DNA from: Toxotes chatareus
Lineage: Eukaryota > Chordata > Actinopteri > Toxotidae
Assembly (NCBI GenBank): GCA_016801885.1
Contig: CM028895.1
Coordinates: forward strand, 16,388,001-16,452,000
DNA: 64,000 bases
Reading direction: 5' to 3'
The position numbers and the translations under genes are program-made. Of this stretch, positions 46,420 to 57,190 are shown in pieces (the stretch's first letter is position 1; each line of letters opens with the position of its first letter). Below the pieces are notes generated by a model. It ran no database searches. It was given only the letters and a program-made list of their open reading frames with translations, and was not told the origin of the DNA.

Positions 46420-46840
46420 TGCTTTTTTTTTAGCCACACATGTGCATAATAAGTTTGGCCTCATATTCAGACTGAATGACCGTTTCATTACCGCTCTGAC
46501 AAACCCTGAGATGCGAGCACTGATTTGCAGATCTGGGACCAGGCTACGATTAATATGCGATTAACGTCTGAAGGGAATAGAGCGGCTCGTTGATGGTTGC
46601 TTTTCAATTCAGCCTGTCCTCCAAAAACAAAGCCCAAGGCACCAACATGAACTATTAATATTCTCAATGAAAATATGCTCTGTTAGAATGAAACAGATCT
46701 CATTGAGGAGCATGATGGGACCACAGGAATGCAATCTAAGATCTAATAATGTGGGCTTGTCTGGCAATAATGCACACTAAGCTGGTGCATGCAGTTTTCT
46801 AGATTGCATTCAATGACGATGCCAGTGTTCTTTTTTTGTT
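46420..46840. promoter_or_regulatory. Candidate intronic enhancer block
   Basis: Repeat-free, complex sequence inside the presumed intron. It contains CGATTAA twice, at 46547-46553 and 46558-46564, 11 bases (one helical turn) apart and in the same orientation. It also has TTTCATTACCGCTC, AACTATTAATATTC, TAATAATGTGGG and CAATAATGCAC. Such ATTA-rich dense blocks in introns commonly mark developmental enhancers. Conservation is untested. Confidence 0.4.
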
Positions 46841-48400
46841 TTTTTTTTTAATTCTCTGCGCAAATATCTGTGCACGGCAACTACAGTACAGTTAACACAG
46901 GTCAAATTAAAATTAAAAAGATTAAAATTATTGCACATAAGCTATCGTTAACGTATGGTTAGAGCCAGCCAATTAAAACACTGATTCATGGTTAGGAAAA
47001 GACTGGTTAGGTTAGGGTTCATCAAAAGGACATTAAATGCAAGTCTGCAATTGGATGTGAAGTCCAATCTCTGAGCCACATGCCTTTCCACCACATCAAC
47101 CTCCAAACCTTTACTTTCTGCCTCACTACATAAAGGGCACATTACTTCCTCCACTTGCACTGTTGTTGACACTAGACATAAATGTTGAGGTGTAGAATTG
47201 TCTAATTTGGACATAATTCATTGGGGCACTGGGCTAATCAAGTGCTTGATATGGCAAAAAATACATAAAATATGCTATAAGTGGACACTGTAGCTACAAC
47301 AATGGTTTGAATGTTTTAAACCTTCAGTGATTTTACAGATACTTTCATTCAAAATGTATTATGATGTATGATGATGCAGTGTGTGACAGTGGATGATGAA
47401 ATAAGATGGTTTACAGTGTCTCTGTAATTCATTTGATTATTTGAACATGAGGAGTCTAAACTGTTTACACATAATATGCTCAGAAATGGAGATTTGGACC
47501 AGAATAAATGGTTGACTTGCCAGGTAGAGAATTTAAAGCCATCAGAGTTTGACAGTATGAAATTTTATGTGACAGTTTTGAGGGTGGTGCTTGATGGAAT
47601 GAGCTCGCCAAACGGCTAAGGCGAAAAAAAAAAAAAATAAAATCAGCAAAGTTGAAGCTGCCGATGATATAAACAAAGTTGCTCTTTAAGAAGCTGCTGA
47701 GCCACTTTTCATACAGACATGTGTCCTCAGATAGTGCCTACAGTCACTACGTCCAAAGCAGCAAAAAACATGCAATAAAAAAAATAAATAAAATCAAAGC
47801 TCTTATTCAAACACAACCGAATTCATCTTCCTCCACTGAAGTGGGCTTTGATGCCAGCTTGAATTGGACAAACATGACAGTGAAAAGTAATTGATTATTT
47901 CCTGGGTTTTACAAGAGCGTTGCTTCTAACTGAGAGCGAAAATGTGACTTTTCCTCTTTATCTCTTCTTATTTCTCATTCTGTCGATTTACTTTGAAAGA
48001 TGCCGGCTGTGAAGGTAATCTGTACGTGTATGCTGCAGCTTCCAGACAGACAAGGTGTTCTCTTTGATACGCTGTGAATGAGGAACTTTTGGCTCACGGG
48101 CATGTTCCTCAGCACAGAACGTCACATAATGTGAACAACACACAGAGCGCTCCTTTGTTTGAGGTTTACAGTTTTCCAGCACGATATTTCAATGATTATT
48201 ACACAGTGCACCGTTAATGTTGGATCACGTTAAACAACAGGAAATTCAATAAAATCTCAGTGTTTAATACAAAGGCTTTGAACATTATTGTCATGGTATT
48301 GTTTACGTTTAGAGGAATAAAGAGGCCTCTAGATTTAGAATTTGCTGATTCCTCAGTGTCTCTGCAAAAAGAATTTCCCTTGAAGGAAACTGTAGCTGCA
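46841..48400. other. Probable intron sequence
   Basis: No exon seen. 46975-47030 holds AACCCTAACCTAACC on the minus strand, a common tail in fish repeats. The 88-codon minus-strand frame at 46948-47214 passes through it and is not convincing. Confidence 0.4.
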
Positions 48401-48404
48401 GTTA

Positions 48405-48815
48405 AACACGCATGTTTCTTCATTCTGATTGAAGATTTTGGATCAACTGTTTACATGGGATGTGATTTAACACGGTCTGGTGTTTACATGCCCTGACGCA
48501 TTTAATCAGAGAAGCTGTTTGACATGCGCAAAAGATGCCATGAGTGGAGAAATACACGTCCCCATGCGTTTACGTCAGGAAGGAGGGCGTGTGCAGAACG
48601 AACGCAGCCAGAAAGTAATCTGGATAAATCATTTACATGGTACAGTCTTTCTTTTGACTTGTTTATGAAAAGGTTTAACACTCCTCTGCAGCTGACTGAA
48701 ATTTCAATCTGTTAGAGCCGGTTTATTCTGATTGAGGTGTTTATATGGAACATTTTTGTTCTGTTTGGGCTTTTGAAGCAATTATAATCAGAATAACAGG
48801 CTCCATGTAAAGGTA
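48405..48815. mobile_element. Possible MITE-like element
   Basis: ATTCTGATTGA occurs at 48422 and 48725, each followed at 18-30 bases by TGTTTACATGG or TGTTTATATGG. Their reverse complement occurs in order at the right end, with AATCAGAATAAC (48786) and CTCCATGTAAAGG. A GC-rich core with GACATGCGCA, CATGCGTTTACGTCAGGAAG and CGTGTGC lies between. This resembles fish inverted-repeat elements with ATTCTGATTA and TTTACATG words, but the boundaries are not clear. Confidence 0.35.
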
Positions 48816-49595
48816 CCTAATACGCACAGCAGCTTTTATTTTGGTAGACATTTTAAAAAGCTCATTTAGTGACATCCAACCTCATTTACAATCAGTTATT
48901 GTTCTGTTAAATTAGTTTGCAAAAACTGACAAAGAGAAAAATAAGAAACATCTGCTTGATGAAACATGTACAGAGGTTAGTTCTTACCCACCTGAAAACC
49001 TTTTAATTAGGTTTGCTCTTAAAGTGGATGCACATTTAAGGCAATTTGCCTGTAGCCCAGGTATTTAGACAGAAACCATAGGCTGTAACATCCTCACTTA
49101 AAGTTCAACTGTGGACTTCAGTTCTACCTCTCTAGTCAAGTTTCCATCCATTAGATCTAATTTAACAGAATTGGTGGAAAACTGGCTGAATAAAATGTGA
49201 ATTAGTGAGTGTTTCCATCCACCACTGTTGGTCATTATTAGGAGCTGATTCACTAAAATTAACAGGTGCCATTAAACTACTGCAGAAGAAGAAGAAGCTG
49301 AAAAGATTTGACGCAGTTATTAGAGATCCAGTCAAGGTCTAAACAAATGGAAATGAGGTGGAAAATGGAATGTAAATATGTCATTTATGTTTGGTCTCTT
49401 GTATTAATTTGTCACATTTTGCTTTTGCTGATAACCCAGCTTTTTTGCAATGATGTTTTATTCACTTCCCTGCATTTCCACGCTGAAAATGCAAGTAAAA
49501 ACACATGAATGGAGACCCAGTATCTGGCCCTTATTTCATGTCATCTCTCCACTGTCTGTAATAAATGTGTCTGAATATTTTTAATTTGAGAACTT
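48816..49595. other. Probable intron sequence
   Basis: AT-rich sequence with a short AGA trinucleotide run (49286-49300). No exon seen apart from the one that begins at 49598. Confidence 0.45.
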
Positions 49596-49597
49596 AC

Positions 49598-49660
49598 CAA
49601 AACCTGCAGTAAGAATCTGTTTGCATCTGTTCAGGAGTGGCTCCACAATGTTCTCCTTTC
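49598..49660 (-). CDS. Internal exon of an unrecognised minus-strand gene
   Basis: On the minus strand, CTAAATGTTTGCAG precedes 63 bases ending in TTTTG before the donor GTAAGTTCTC, both strong sites. In phase 1-1 it reads KENIVEPLLNRCKQILTAGF, an amphipathic helix-like peptide. The other two frames are not compatible with the next exon. Length and phase match the exon at 45135-45203, 4.4 kb downstream, and the junction restores a glycine codon. The plus-strand 172-codon frame that begins here is antisense and is not called. Confidence 0.6.
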
Positions 49661-50385
49661 CTGCAAACATTTAGAGAAGCAGAGAAAACACTGGTGTCAA
49701 GGTTTTATTTTGCACACACAAGATCAAATTTGCGAGTTCATGAGTTCAAACATTTCATGAACGAGGAGGTATTTCTCAACCATGGTGCTGCAGTCCCTCT
49801 CTCTCCAGTCCAGTCATGTTATTTTTTTCTTGCCTTTTATTTTATTTTAGTCATCACTTCAATTGTAGATATTTGGGAATTGCAGACTCTGGCAAGAGTT
49901 ACATTCAGAAGCAAGGGCAAGAAGCAAAGGCCTCCTACAGGTTTCCAGAAAATTTCACTTCAGCAGAATCATCTCAAACACTTGTCTTTGAGCACAGTAA
50001 ACACAGAAAATCGTCTTGCTGAAATCCCCGTAGCTGTTGTAGAGAACTGTCAGAACTTCCTTTTGAGTTACAAAGTGGACCAGTATCAACAACCCTACTC
50101 TGGAACACTTTCCCATGGGCCTACAAGTCTGTTATACGGAAACATAAAACTTTAATATCTCAGTGGGACATTAATTTTGTTGACTAGCGTTTACACAAGG
50201 AAGTACACTGAATGACTCACACAGCGCTGCACACGCCGATTATTGCAGCTTCATCAACTCAGCTCTCAAGTTTGTATATAAAGTCTAAACTAACACAAGC
50301 CTGGCATCTCGTAAGTCTGAGACGTCCATACATGGATCTGCAGTGCTAACAAAACTCTCTGCTTCTTTCTCTGTTAGCACCATGA
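49661..50385. other. Probable intron sequence
   Basis: A long plus-strand open frame (49637-50155) covers this part but has no splice signals or family. It is read as a chance frame. Confidence 0.4.
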
Positions 50386-50389
50386 CATC

Positions 50390-50620
50390 ATCTTACAACC
50401 ACAGTGTTTCGTGTGTAGCCGAATACGCACTCAACTTAATTAATTGAATTGCAAGGCTGTCCACTTGGACGCTTGCTTTTCAGCCTTTTTATTACAGGCT
50501 TCAGTAAATTAATTGGGTGAATCCCTCATTCCCTTTAGTTGGCATCAGCGACAGTCAAAGGGAGATAAAAAATCCTTGGATCTTGCAAACCTAAAAGATG
50601 TCTGATGCCGCAACAGAAGG
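50390..50620. promoter_or_regulatory. Candidate conserved non-coding block
   Basis: Unique sequence with TTAATTAATTGAATTGCAAGG, CTTTTTATTACAGGCTTC, AGTAAATTAATTGGGTG and AAAGATGTCTGATGCCGC. Two TTAATT dyads lie 65-70 bases apart. No exon structure. Confidence 0.35.
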
Positions 50621-51390
50621 AGTGATTAAAAAGGTGCAGAATTGCTTCTAATTCTTCGTTTCATGTTATCACCAGTCATACATCTTGCTCATTTGGATTT
50701 GTTTGAAGAAGGGGCCTTTCACTGGGTTTTGATCATAACAAGAATGAAACATTTAGGGATTATTTAATAAGGATTTCTTAAACATCGGGTCAAGTCACGG
50801 AAGCGTTTGGGGGCTTGCTGCTGCTCAAATGCCACGAAAAAAAACTACATTGTTATTTTTAAGCCTTTAAGCACTTAAGAGTTAAAATACCGTCCTCACA
50901 GTGCATCCTCACCCCTCCACTGATGGCTCCACTGAAGTAGTTAGAAGTAAAGAGTGTTTCACAAGGGCACCTTGACAGCAGGTGTTGAGGGAATGAAAAA
51001 GTCTGAGGAGAGAGTAAATTTCTCACTTGGGTTCCTGTTTGAGTAATAGCAGGTTTTCTTTTACACCAAACCCCAGAATTAGAAGCACTGACTGGCTGCT
51101 GCATGACAAAATGCATTGTGCGATCAGTGGGGCTTAATGTTCTTCAAAGGACAGAGATCAACCTACAATATTTCAGACCAGCCTGTCCAGGCAGGGACAC
51201 CATATCAAGCCTGAGATCAGAGGGTTCAATAATGGCTTCACCTGAGCCTCTCGGAATGAAACACTGGAGCTAGAGAGAAAATCGAGCCCTTTAAACTTTG
51301 AGGGCGCGCGTGACCTGGAAGATTCCTCTTTGAAAGGCCAAGAGAACGACAGGTTTGAACTAATACGCAGGCCTGACGGCAAAGTAGCCT
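50621..51390. other. Probable intron sequence
   Basis: AT-rich and mixed sequence. A 19-base minus-strand segment (50913-50931) between CTACTTCAG and GTGAGGATG would link the candidate first exon to 49660 in the right phase; it is treated as a hypothesis only. Confidence 0.35.
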
Positions 51391-51393
51391 CAC

Positions 51394-51444
51394 CTCATTC
51401 CAGCTCTTCAGCTCACATCGCAGTCTCTCAATTACTTCTGACAT
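51394..51444 (-). CDS. Possible first coding exon of the minus-strand gene
   Basis: On the minus strand an ATG at 51444 opens 17 codons, MSEVIERLRCELKSWNE, and ends at GAG before the donor GTGAGGC. Upstream, CCTTCCTTCAG at about 51510 could be an acceptor for a 5'UTR-containing exon. The peptide is helix-like and charged, similar in style to the next exons. It ends in phase 0 while 49660 needs phase 1, so at least one exon must lie between (see 50913-50931). Moderate to low certainty. Confidence 0.3.
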
Positions 51445-52285
51445 TTTACATTTAAATGCTGAGCTGTTTCAGAGGGAGACACAGAGACTGTTTCTGAAGG
51501 AAGGACAGACCCATTTGTGATTTAAACTGGCCCTTCTTTCCTTTCTTTCTTTTTAAAAATTTTTATCAAGAGAAACAAAAATCCAACTGAAAGGCTTCCA
51601 GTTCACTGCAATATACTTGTCTCCATACTGCACCTGCCTTTACCCCATGACAATAAAACTCCACCTGGGTGGTGAGACAAATATAAAAAAAATAGAATAT
51701 TAATCCATCAAAGTGGTTCAAGTGCTAAATAAAAATAAAGAAAAACCACCGTATGTCATTCAGTGATTAACATACACTGTGCATCAGCATTTCATTTTTG
51801 TTCTCCATGCCAAATTATATTTTTATTTAAGAGTTAAGCTGCTTACAGACGTTCACCAAAAAATGACTTCCTCAAGCTTACTACCTTTAGAAACCTTGCA
51901 TTTTTAGCCACAGTGGCTCTAGACAACTTGCAGAGTTGGCTCACCATCGAGCGAAGGTGTAGTGGAACAGTACCAAACTGATACCAACCCTCCATCAAAC
52001 TCCTGGTAAGACAGCAAACCATCCCCAATTCGTCAAAGTAACAACACGCTCCTGGGATTAATAACTGTAATGTATTCAATACTGATTGAGCACACATTAA
52101 TGAATAAAGGGGTCACACTGTTGTAATGTTTGTGGTTTTTTTAATAACACGTCGTGTCATTGTACTCTGATGCTTCGGCCTGCCGGTAACCTGCCATGAC
52201 ATGAAATTAAACGAGGTAAAACACAGGAGGTGAGAAGAAGCAGACGTGAAACACTAAATCGATATCATCCAGCCAACAAGCCATG

Positions 52286-52310
52286 ACACACACACACACA
52301 CACACACACA
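52286..52310. repeat. (AC)12 microsatellite
   Basis: Twelve uninterrupted AC units plus one base, the longest pure dinucleotide array in the window. Confidence 0.9.
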
Positions 52311-52451
52311 ATCATACACACTTCACACAGGTTCTTGGCTTTGATGCATGCTCTTATCTATGTTTGTAGGTGCTTGTTTTACTTTTATGAATCCACAGTC
52401 AAACAGGGTACTTTTTTGGGAGGGATTCAGTCTCAGCATGAAAGCACGTAC

Positions 52452-52467
52452 TGTGTGTGTGTGTGTG
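52452..52467. repeat. (TG)n microsatellite
   Basis: Seven to eight TG units after GTAC. Confidence 0.85.
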
Positions 52468-52801
52468 AATTTATTGTCAGTATTGCTGATACTCACGTTT
52501 CTGTAAGTCCAATTTTGCCAAAATCAGATACAACATCAAATACAACAAAAATCTCCCAATGAGGAAATGCTAAGGCTGTGTTTCACCTTCCTTAGCCTTG
52601 ACGGAGTTGGCATCTTAAGGTGGACTGTTGTGGGGAAACTTGAGAAAAAGAATGATATTACAGTATATTTTCATCTCTGATCCTGTAAATTCATGTATGA
52701 GGCAGAGCAGCTTGTGAGAGAAAGAACCCGTTCCACAGTGTAAACAGTTGAAATTCAGGGAACAAAGTTGTGTGTGCGTTATCTGTCTAGACTTATCCCA
52801 G

Positions 52802-52915
52802 CTAGTGGAAAAGAGCCAGGTGACTGGATGTGAGAGATCAAAGTTCCCGTCTGGCGTGTGCGGAATGGAAGCCGAAGTGGGTAGTTACCAAGACTCAGGA
52901 TTTGCGTCCATCAAC
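52802..52915 (+). CDS. Isolated exon-like segment, unknown
   Basis: Acceptor-like TAGACTTATCCCAG precedes 114 bases (38 codons, phase 0-0) that end in TCCATCAAC before the donor GTAAGC. The peptide contains SKFPSGVCGMEAEVG and SYQDSGFASIN, which looks protein-like with several CpG-containing codons. No partner exon was found on either side, and it could equally be a conserved non-coding block. Family not recognised. Confidence 0.25.
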
Positions 52916-54025
52916 GTAAGCCTCGGCTGCCTTTGTTCTTCGTAGACCTCTGTAAACACAGCCATTTTGCTCTTCCAGCGTGTAACGTTCCCATTTGATT
53001 CATATCCACAACATATTGTTTCATCTATGATGTCTTTCCCGCCTGTGGAACTAAGAGCTCTAAGCTTAAGAAGAGCTTGTCCTGGATAATCAAATCCTTA
53101 TCTTTGAGGAGGAAAAATGCTGCCGTCTTAAAGGACATGGTGCAAAGGACAGGCAAGGAAGCTTAACTTTTATTTCCCATGCCTCTACAGTATCTGGCTG
53201 AGCATTTCATGTGTCGTTTTTTTTTTCGTTGTTGTTGTTTTTGGCCCTTCCAGTTTGGGTTATTATAGATAAGTTCTGTCTATTTTTTCATCTCTCTGCT
53301 TTAGATGGGAGACAGTTAGAAGCACCTGACTGAGTGCCAGCATCACAGCAAGGCTTTACCTTCCCTATCCCTCTCTTTCTCACTCCTTTTCTCCATTACC
53401 AGGCCTCATTCTTTCTCTCTTCCACTCCCTTTTCTCTCAGTATAAAAGCTCAGCAGTCGTTCTGTTCCAAACCTGCTGTCCGCATGACAGAGCATGGGAG
53501 AGATGATGGAAAATCACTTCGGCCAGGCTCCTGTATTTGAAAGCCTTTCTGAATAGAGGGAACAGTCTCCCAAAAACTGTGCTCCTCCTATAAGGTGCAA
53601 GCAGCAGAAACAGACGAAATCAGAGCAGACGAAGGCAACGACTGTGTGAATTTAAACACCTTTTCTTGAAGCAATTCTACTCGACTCTCTTTCAAGGTGC
53701 ATTAAAAAAAAAGGAGGCCAACAAACTATACACATTATTTCTACTCTGCTAGACTCAGGGAATCCAAGCCTACTGTGTGGGAAGGAGAAAATAGAGTAAA
53801 AAAAAAAAAAATGAAAACACTCCACAGCCTGCCTGACTAAATGATGGTGTTAGGATTATTGGGGACCACCAGTTCAGTGAAGCAGAAAATGGGAATATGC
53901 TTGTGAGGGCACACCAGTTTACTTGAGCAGGAACCGCAGGCTCCCTGAGAGACAGACGGGGCAACCTCAGCAAAACATTCAGCAGAGTACAAACTGTGCC
54001 ATACTGCACCGAAGGGTCTAATTGT
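52916..54025. other. Intergenic sequence
   Basis: No gene seen. The pyrimidine-rich part at 53350-53440 and poly-A runs at 53704 and 53800 look like filler. Confidence 0.5.
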
Positions 54026-54029
54026 AACT

Positions 54030-54240
54030 AATTGGAATTCATCACAAGTATCAATGTATTTCAGGACCTTATTGAATGCCACATTCATAACAATTTGAAA
54101 CAATTTTAAAGGGCTGAATCCAACAAGAGGGAAAATTAATAACACTCATTATGGGGCAGTAATGGATTTTCAGTCCTTGCAGTTTAATCATTCTTGCATC
54201 ACAACCTGTATTTGCCTCCTACCCAGGACAAAGTCGCTTT
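54030..54240. promoter_or_regulatory. Candidate conserved non-coding block
   Basis: Repeat-free sequence with AATTGGAATTCATCAC, ATTCATAACAATTTG (SOX-like ACAAT), AATTAATAACACTCATTATG and GTTTAATCATTCTTGC. ATTA words are dense. Confidence 0.3.
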
Positions 54241-54880
54241 GCTGTTATTTCCTAAAGAACTGGAACCTCATTAGCCTTTAATTTAACCATTAGTTCTTCG
54301 AAATTCTGCAGTTAATGACTGAAATTTTTTACTATTATATACTTTCTGACTGAAAAAATCCTATCTACAAAATTTGGTCTTGACTACTAAAAAGCAAATT
54401 AAAAGGACGTTGTTTGTAGACTAAAGAGGTAGAAATAACTACAAAAGAAAGAACACTGTGAAGGATCATCAAATATTAGGGATTGTACACAAATTATTCA
54501 AGTGGGGAAGGGGGGGCTGAATATTATGTTTCACTTTTTTAAAAAGCAAGGCCCTCTCAGCATTATTAATATTCCCATTGCACCAAACCCTTGAGTTGAA
54601 AAGAAAAATTGCAACACCCGCATCACAATATCTCAAAGTAATAAAACATTCCTGAACTAGAACAGTTCATGGTGCCATTAATAACTGAAAGTGTACAAAG
54701 AATGTAAGATCATGCACTCTAATTTAAACCGTGATATGTTAATAGAATAATAAGCTGCCAAACTGCACAAAAGAAGAAGATTCAGCAATTATCAAAATTA
54801 TGGAAAAAATAACAAAATTATTATTATTTTTAATTTTATTCACCAAATGTTCTTACAGTGCTGGTGGGATGACTACAGGG

Positions 54881-54998
54881 GCAGTGTAAGTCTGTCCAAC
54901 ACTGTGGTCCAGACTGAAATATCTCAGGCCTGCTGGTTTTGTGAGATATTTCTCAACAACTATCAGTTGGTTTGCTGTGCAATGCAAATTTTGTTATG
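54881..54998 (+). repeat. Dispersed percomorph repeat, 5' portion
   Basis: TGTGGTCCAGACTGAAATATC, CTCAACAACTATCAGTTGG and TTTGCTGTGCAATGCAAATTT correspond to the start of the family that includes 15162-15428 and 40239-40425 (consensus as I remember it: TCCAGACTGAAATATCTCAA followed by CAACTATTGGATGGATTGCC). It is internally rearranged. Confidence 0.6.
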
Positions 54999-54999
54999 T

Positions 55000-56145
55000 C
55001 CCTTACTGGTGGCCCATGTTACAAAATGTCAAAGAGCACTACACATCAGAGACAGTGCAAGCAAATCTCACAATCAGTCTGGGGTAGTTCTCTCAGACAG
55101 TGAAGACTCCTTGCCTCTGCTGCCTCGTGGCTGACTGAGGCTGCAGCTCTTTGGACTGAAAGCACCAGTGTTGTGATAGCTGCTGGCACAAAACAGCACC
55201 TGAAGCACTTTGTGTTGCATTTTGGAGGTGTAGCTGAGGCTGAAGGAGCTCCTCAGCTGCACCAGGCAACCACAGAGACGGTAAGAGCTGTTGTTTGGGA
55301 TACGGATGTCCTCTTCATCCTTATTCTCTTCTCGGCTGATGCCTGCAGGCTACCCTGGCTCATCTTAACGACAGAACAGCAAAGGAGCCAATTTCTATTT
55401 TTTTTTGTCCCGGGGCCAACTTTTTTTTAAGGGGCTGGCAAAACTGACATACTGGCCATAAAAAGCACAACAAAAGCATAAAATCCATTTGCTCTTGAGA
55501 CTCTGAGAGAAACTTGTGCCACTGTATTTACACAGAAAGTGAGCAGACATCTAAGCAAATTTATAGAGCACTTCACTAATATCTCGCAAGCTACATTTTT
55601 AAACTGGGACATTACCTGTGCTGTATGTTCATTTTACATGCTGAATGCATGATGAACAAAGCTTTAGCTATGTACCAGGGGCACAGAGTTGATTTCATAC
55701 CTGAAATCTCTTCAGAAATTAAATATCTGATAATGACAAAAGATAAAAAAAAAAATATCCAAGTAATCCTTTCAGAGCTTGTTTCTAATCAATGGATCAC
55801 TGCTTTGACTTGAATTTGACTGAGCAAAATATCTCTATTTACCTGTTAATTTGAGTTATTTCAATAATGATCTCTCCACATTTAATATTGATTTTCCAGT
55901 TAAGGCCCTAGTTGCCTTTATCTGTCGCTGTCTGCTGGTACAGTAATATCAGTATGGTAAATCTTGTGATTATTTGTTCACTCATGGTTACATGATCTCA
56001 GATGATCCATCTGCATTGGTGAGCCAATAACATCATCACACCAGGAGGCCTATTTGATTATACTGAAAGCAGAATCAGACCTTCAGGCACAGATGCACAC
56101 ATTCAATTGCCACCGTCTCTGGGCTCTGACCCTGGATCAGCTTTA
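55000..56145. other. Intergenic sequence
   Basis: An open frame from 55104 ending in a donor-like GTAAGAG near 55280 (peptide part HLKHFVLHFGGVAEAEG) was considered but lacks an acceptor. The remainder is AT-rich. No supported gene. Confidence 0.45.
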
Positions 56146-56149
56146 ATAA

Positions 56150-56470
56150 CAGTCAGTGTGTGAATTTTGAAGTGCCGAGGCTCAGGTGAGCTGATCCTGG
56201 ACCAGCGCTTGCGGCGATGGCTCTGTAATGAGCCGCAGTGGGTGGCGAGTGATGAGGAGTTTCCATGGTGAAGGGGCCCGCTGAGGTTACAGAGGCAGTG
56301 AACGGCTGGTAATCAAGAAGTACAGCCAGAGGCAGTGTCATGCTCACTGGATTGCTCAATCTCCTCACATTATCTTCCCATAACGCGGCCCCACCTCCCC
56401 GCTCAGACACAGTACTTTCCAACAGACACAAGGGAGGATGGGAAAGGCTGTTGGAGGAAGCTCCATGTTA
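56150..56470. promoter_or_regulatory. Candidate conserved non-coding block
   Basis: GC-balanced unique sequence with many CpGs (CCAGCGCTTGCGGCGATGG, CATAACGCGGCCCC). The minus strand is open for 92 codons but has no start context, splice sites or family. Confidence 0.3.
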
Positions 56471-56930
56471 ATTCTCTCGTCTCTCACAAGTTTGAAAGTT
56501 TGTGAGCAGGTTTGAGGACAAGTGGCCAAAACAATGTTTCAGTTTTTAAAATTTTGAGCAAAAGTTTAGATTATTGGAACAATATCAATTTAAGTAGTAC
56601 TGAATTTGAAAAACAGCACTTAAAGGGAAAAAAGTTTCAGTGGGGTAAAGATATGTTTTCTTCATCATTATATTTACTATATTATATTATATTTTTATAA
56701 AACCAATGGAAAAAAATGTGTGATGTTAAAGGAGTCATTCATTGTGACAAACCCATAAAGAGTTATTACCCTACTCTGGGGTGCCCCTCGGTTCTAAGGT
56801 GTGTTTTATCATCTTTCATTGGTTTGGTTTTACGACCTGCAAATTTAATGTTTTCATTTGGTCTGACTACTTTCATCAACCTCATTTCAGTTTGGCACTA
56901 AGCAGGAGGAAAACAAAGTCAGCGATTAGC

Positions 56931-57190
56931 TAATGGACATTGTAAAGCATTTAAGCAGCTAAAGAGACACAACGGTTTCTCAGAGGAGTTAGTGGAGACA
57001 AAATCAGAGCTAAAACGAGGGTAAGTGTTGGACTTATATTCACCAGGAGGCCAGAAACACGACTCCAGATAATTCCTGATGTTGTTATGTTTCTGCTGGC
57101 TGTGTAAACAGGCACCTGTTGTCTAACACATTCGAGATATTAGCTTTGTGAGGTGATATTATGTTGGCGTTGTGTTTACAACTTGTCGCA
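56931..57190 (+). repeat. Dispersed fish repeat, copy 2
   Basis: Longer copy of the repeat at 9130-9265. After the shared part it continues with GGCCAGAAACACGACTCC, GTTTCTGCTGGCTGTGTAAAC and AACACATTCGAGATATTAGC, which agrees with my recollection of the family in other percomorph genomes. Non-coding. Confidence 0.65.

Larger units (their letters stand above)
51445..52800. other. Intergenic sequence
   Basis: AT-rich, with two CA/GT repeats. A minus-strand frame of 84 codons at 51843-52097 has no supporting signals. Confidence 0.5.

Noticed and set aside
46948..47214. 88-codon minus-strand frame with a CPLC motif
   Set aside because: A single CxxC is not a zinc finger, and the frame runs into CCTAACCCTAACC-type repeat tail sequence.
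49637..50155. 172-codon plus-strand open frame, the longest in the window
   Set aside because: It starts antisense to a well-supported minus-strand exon, shows no splice sites or family pattern, and its composition is that of AT-rich intron sequence.
55104..55430. Coding-like frame ending near a GTAAGAG site
   Set aside because: No acceptor at its left end, and the frame continues through the donor-like site into a T-run; it borders a repeat copy.
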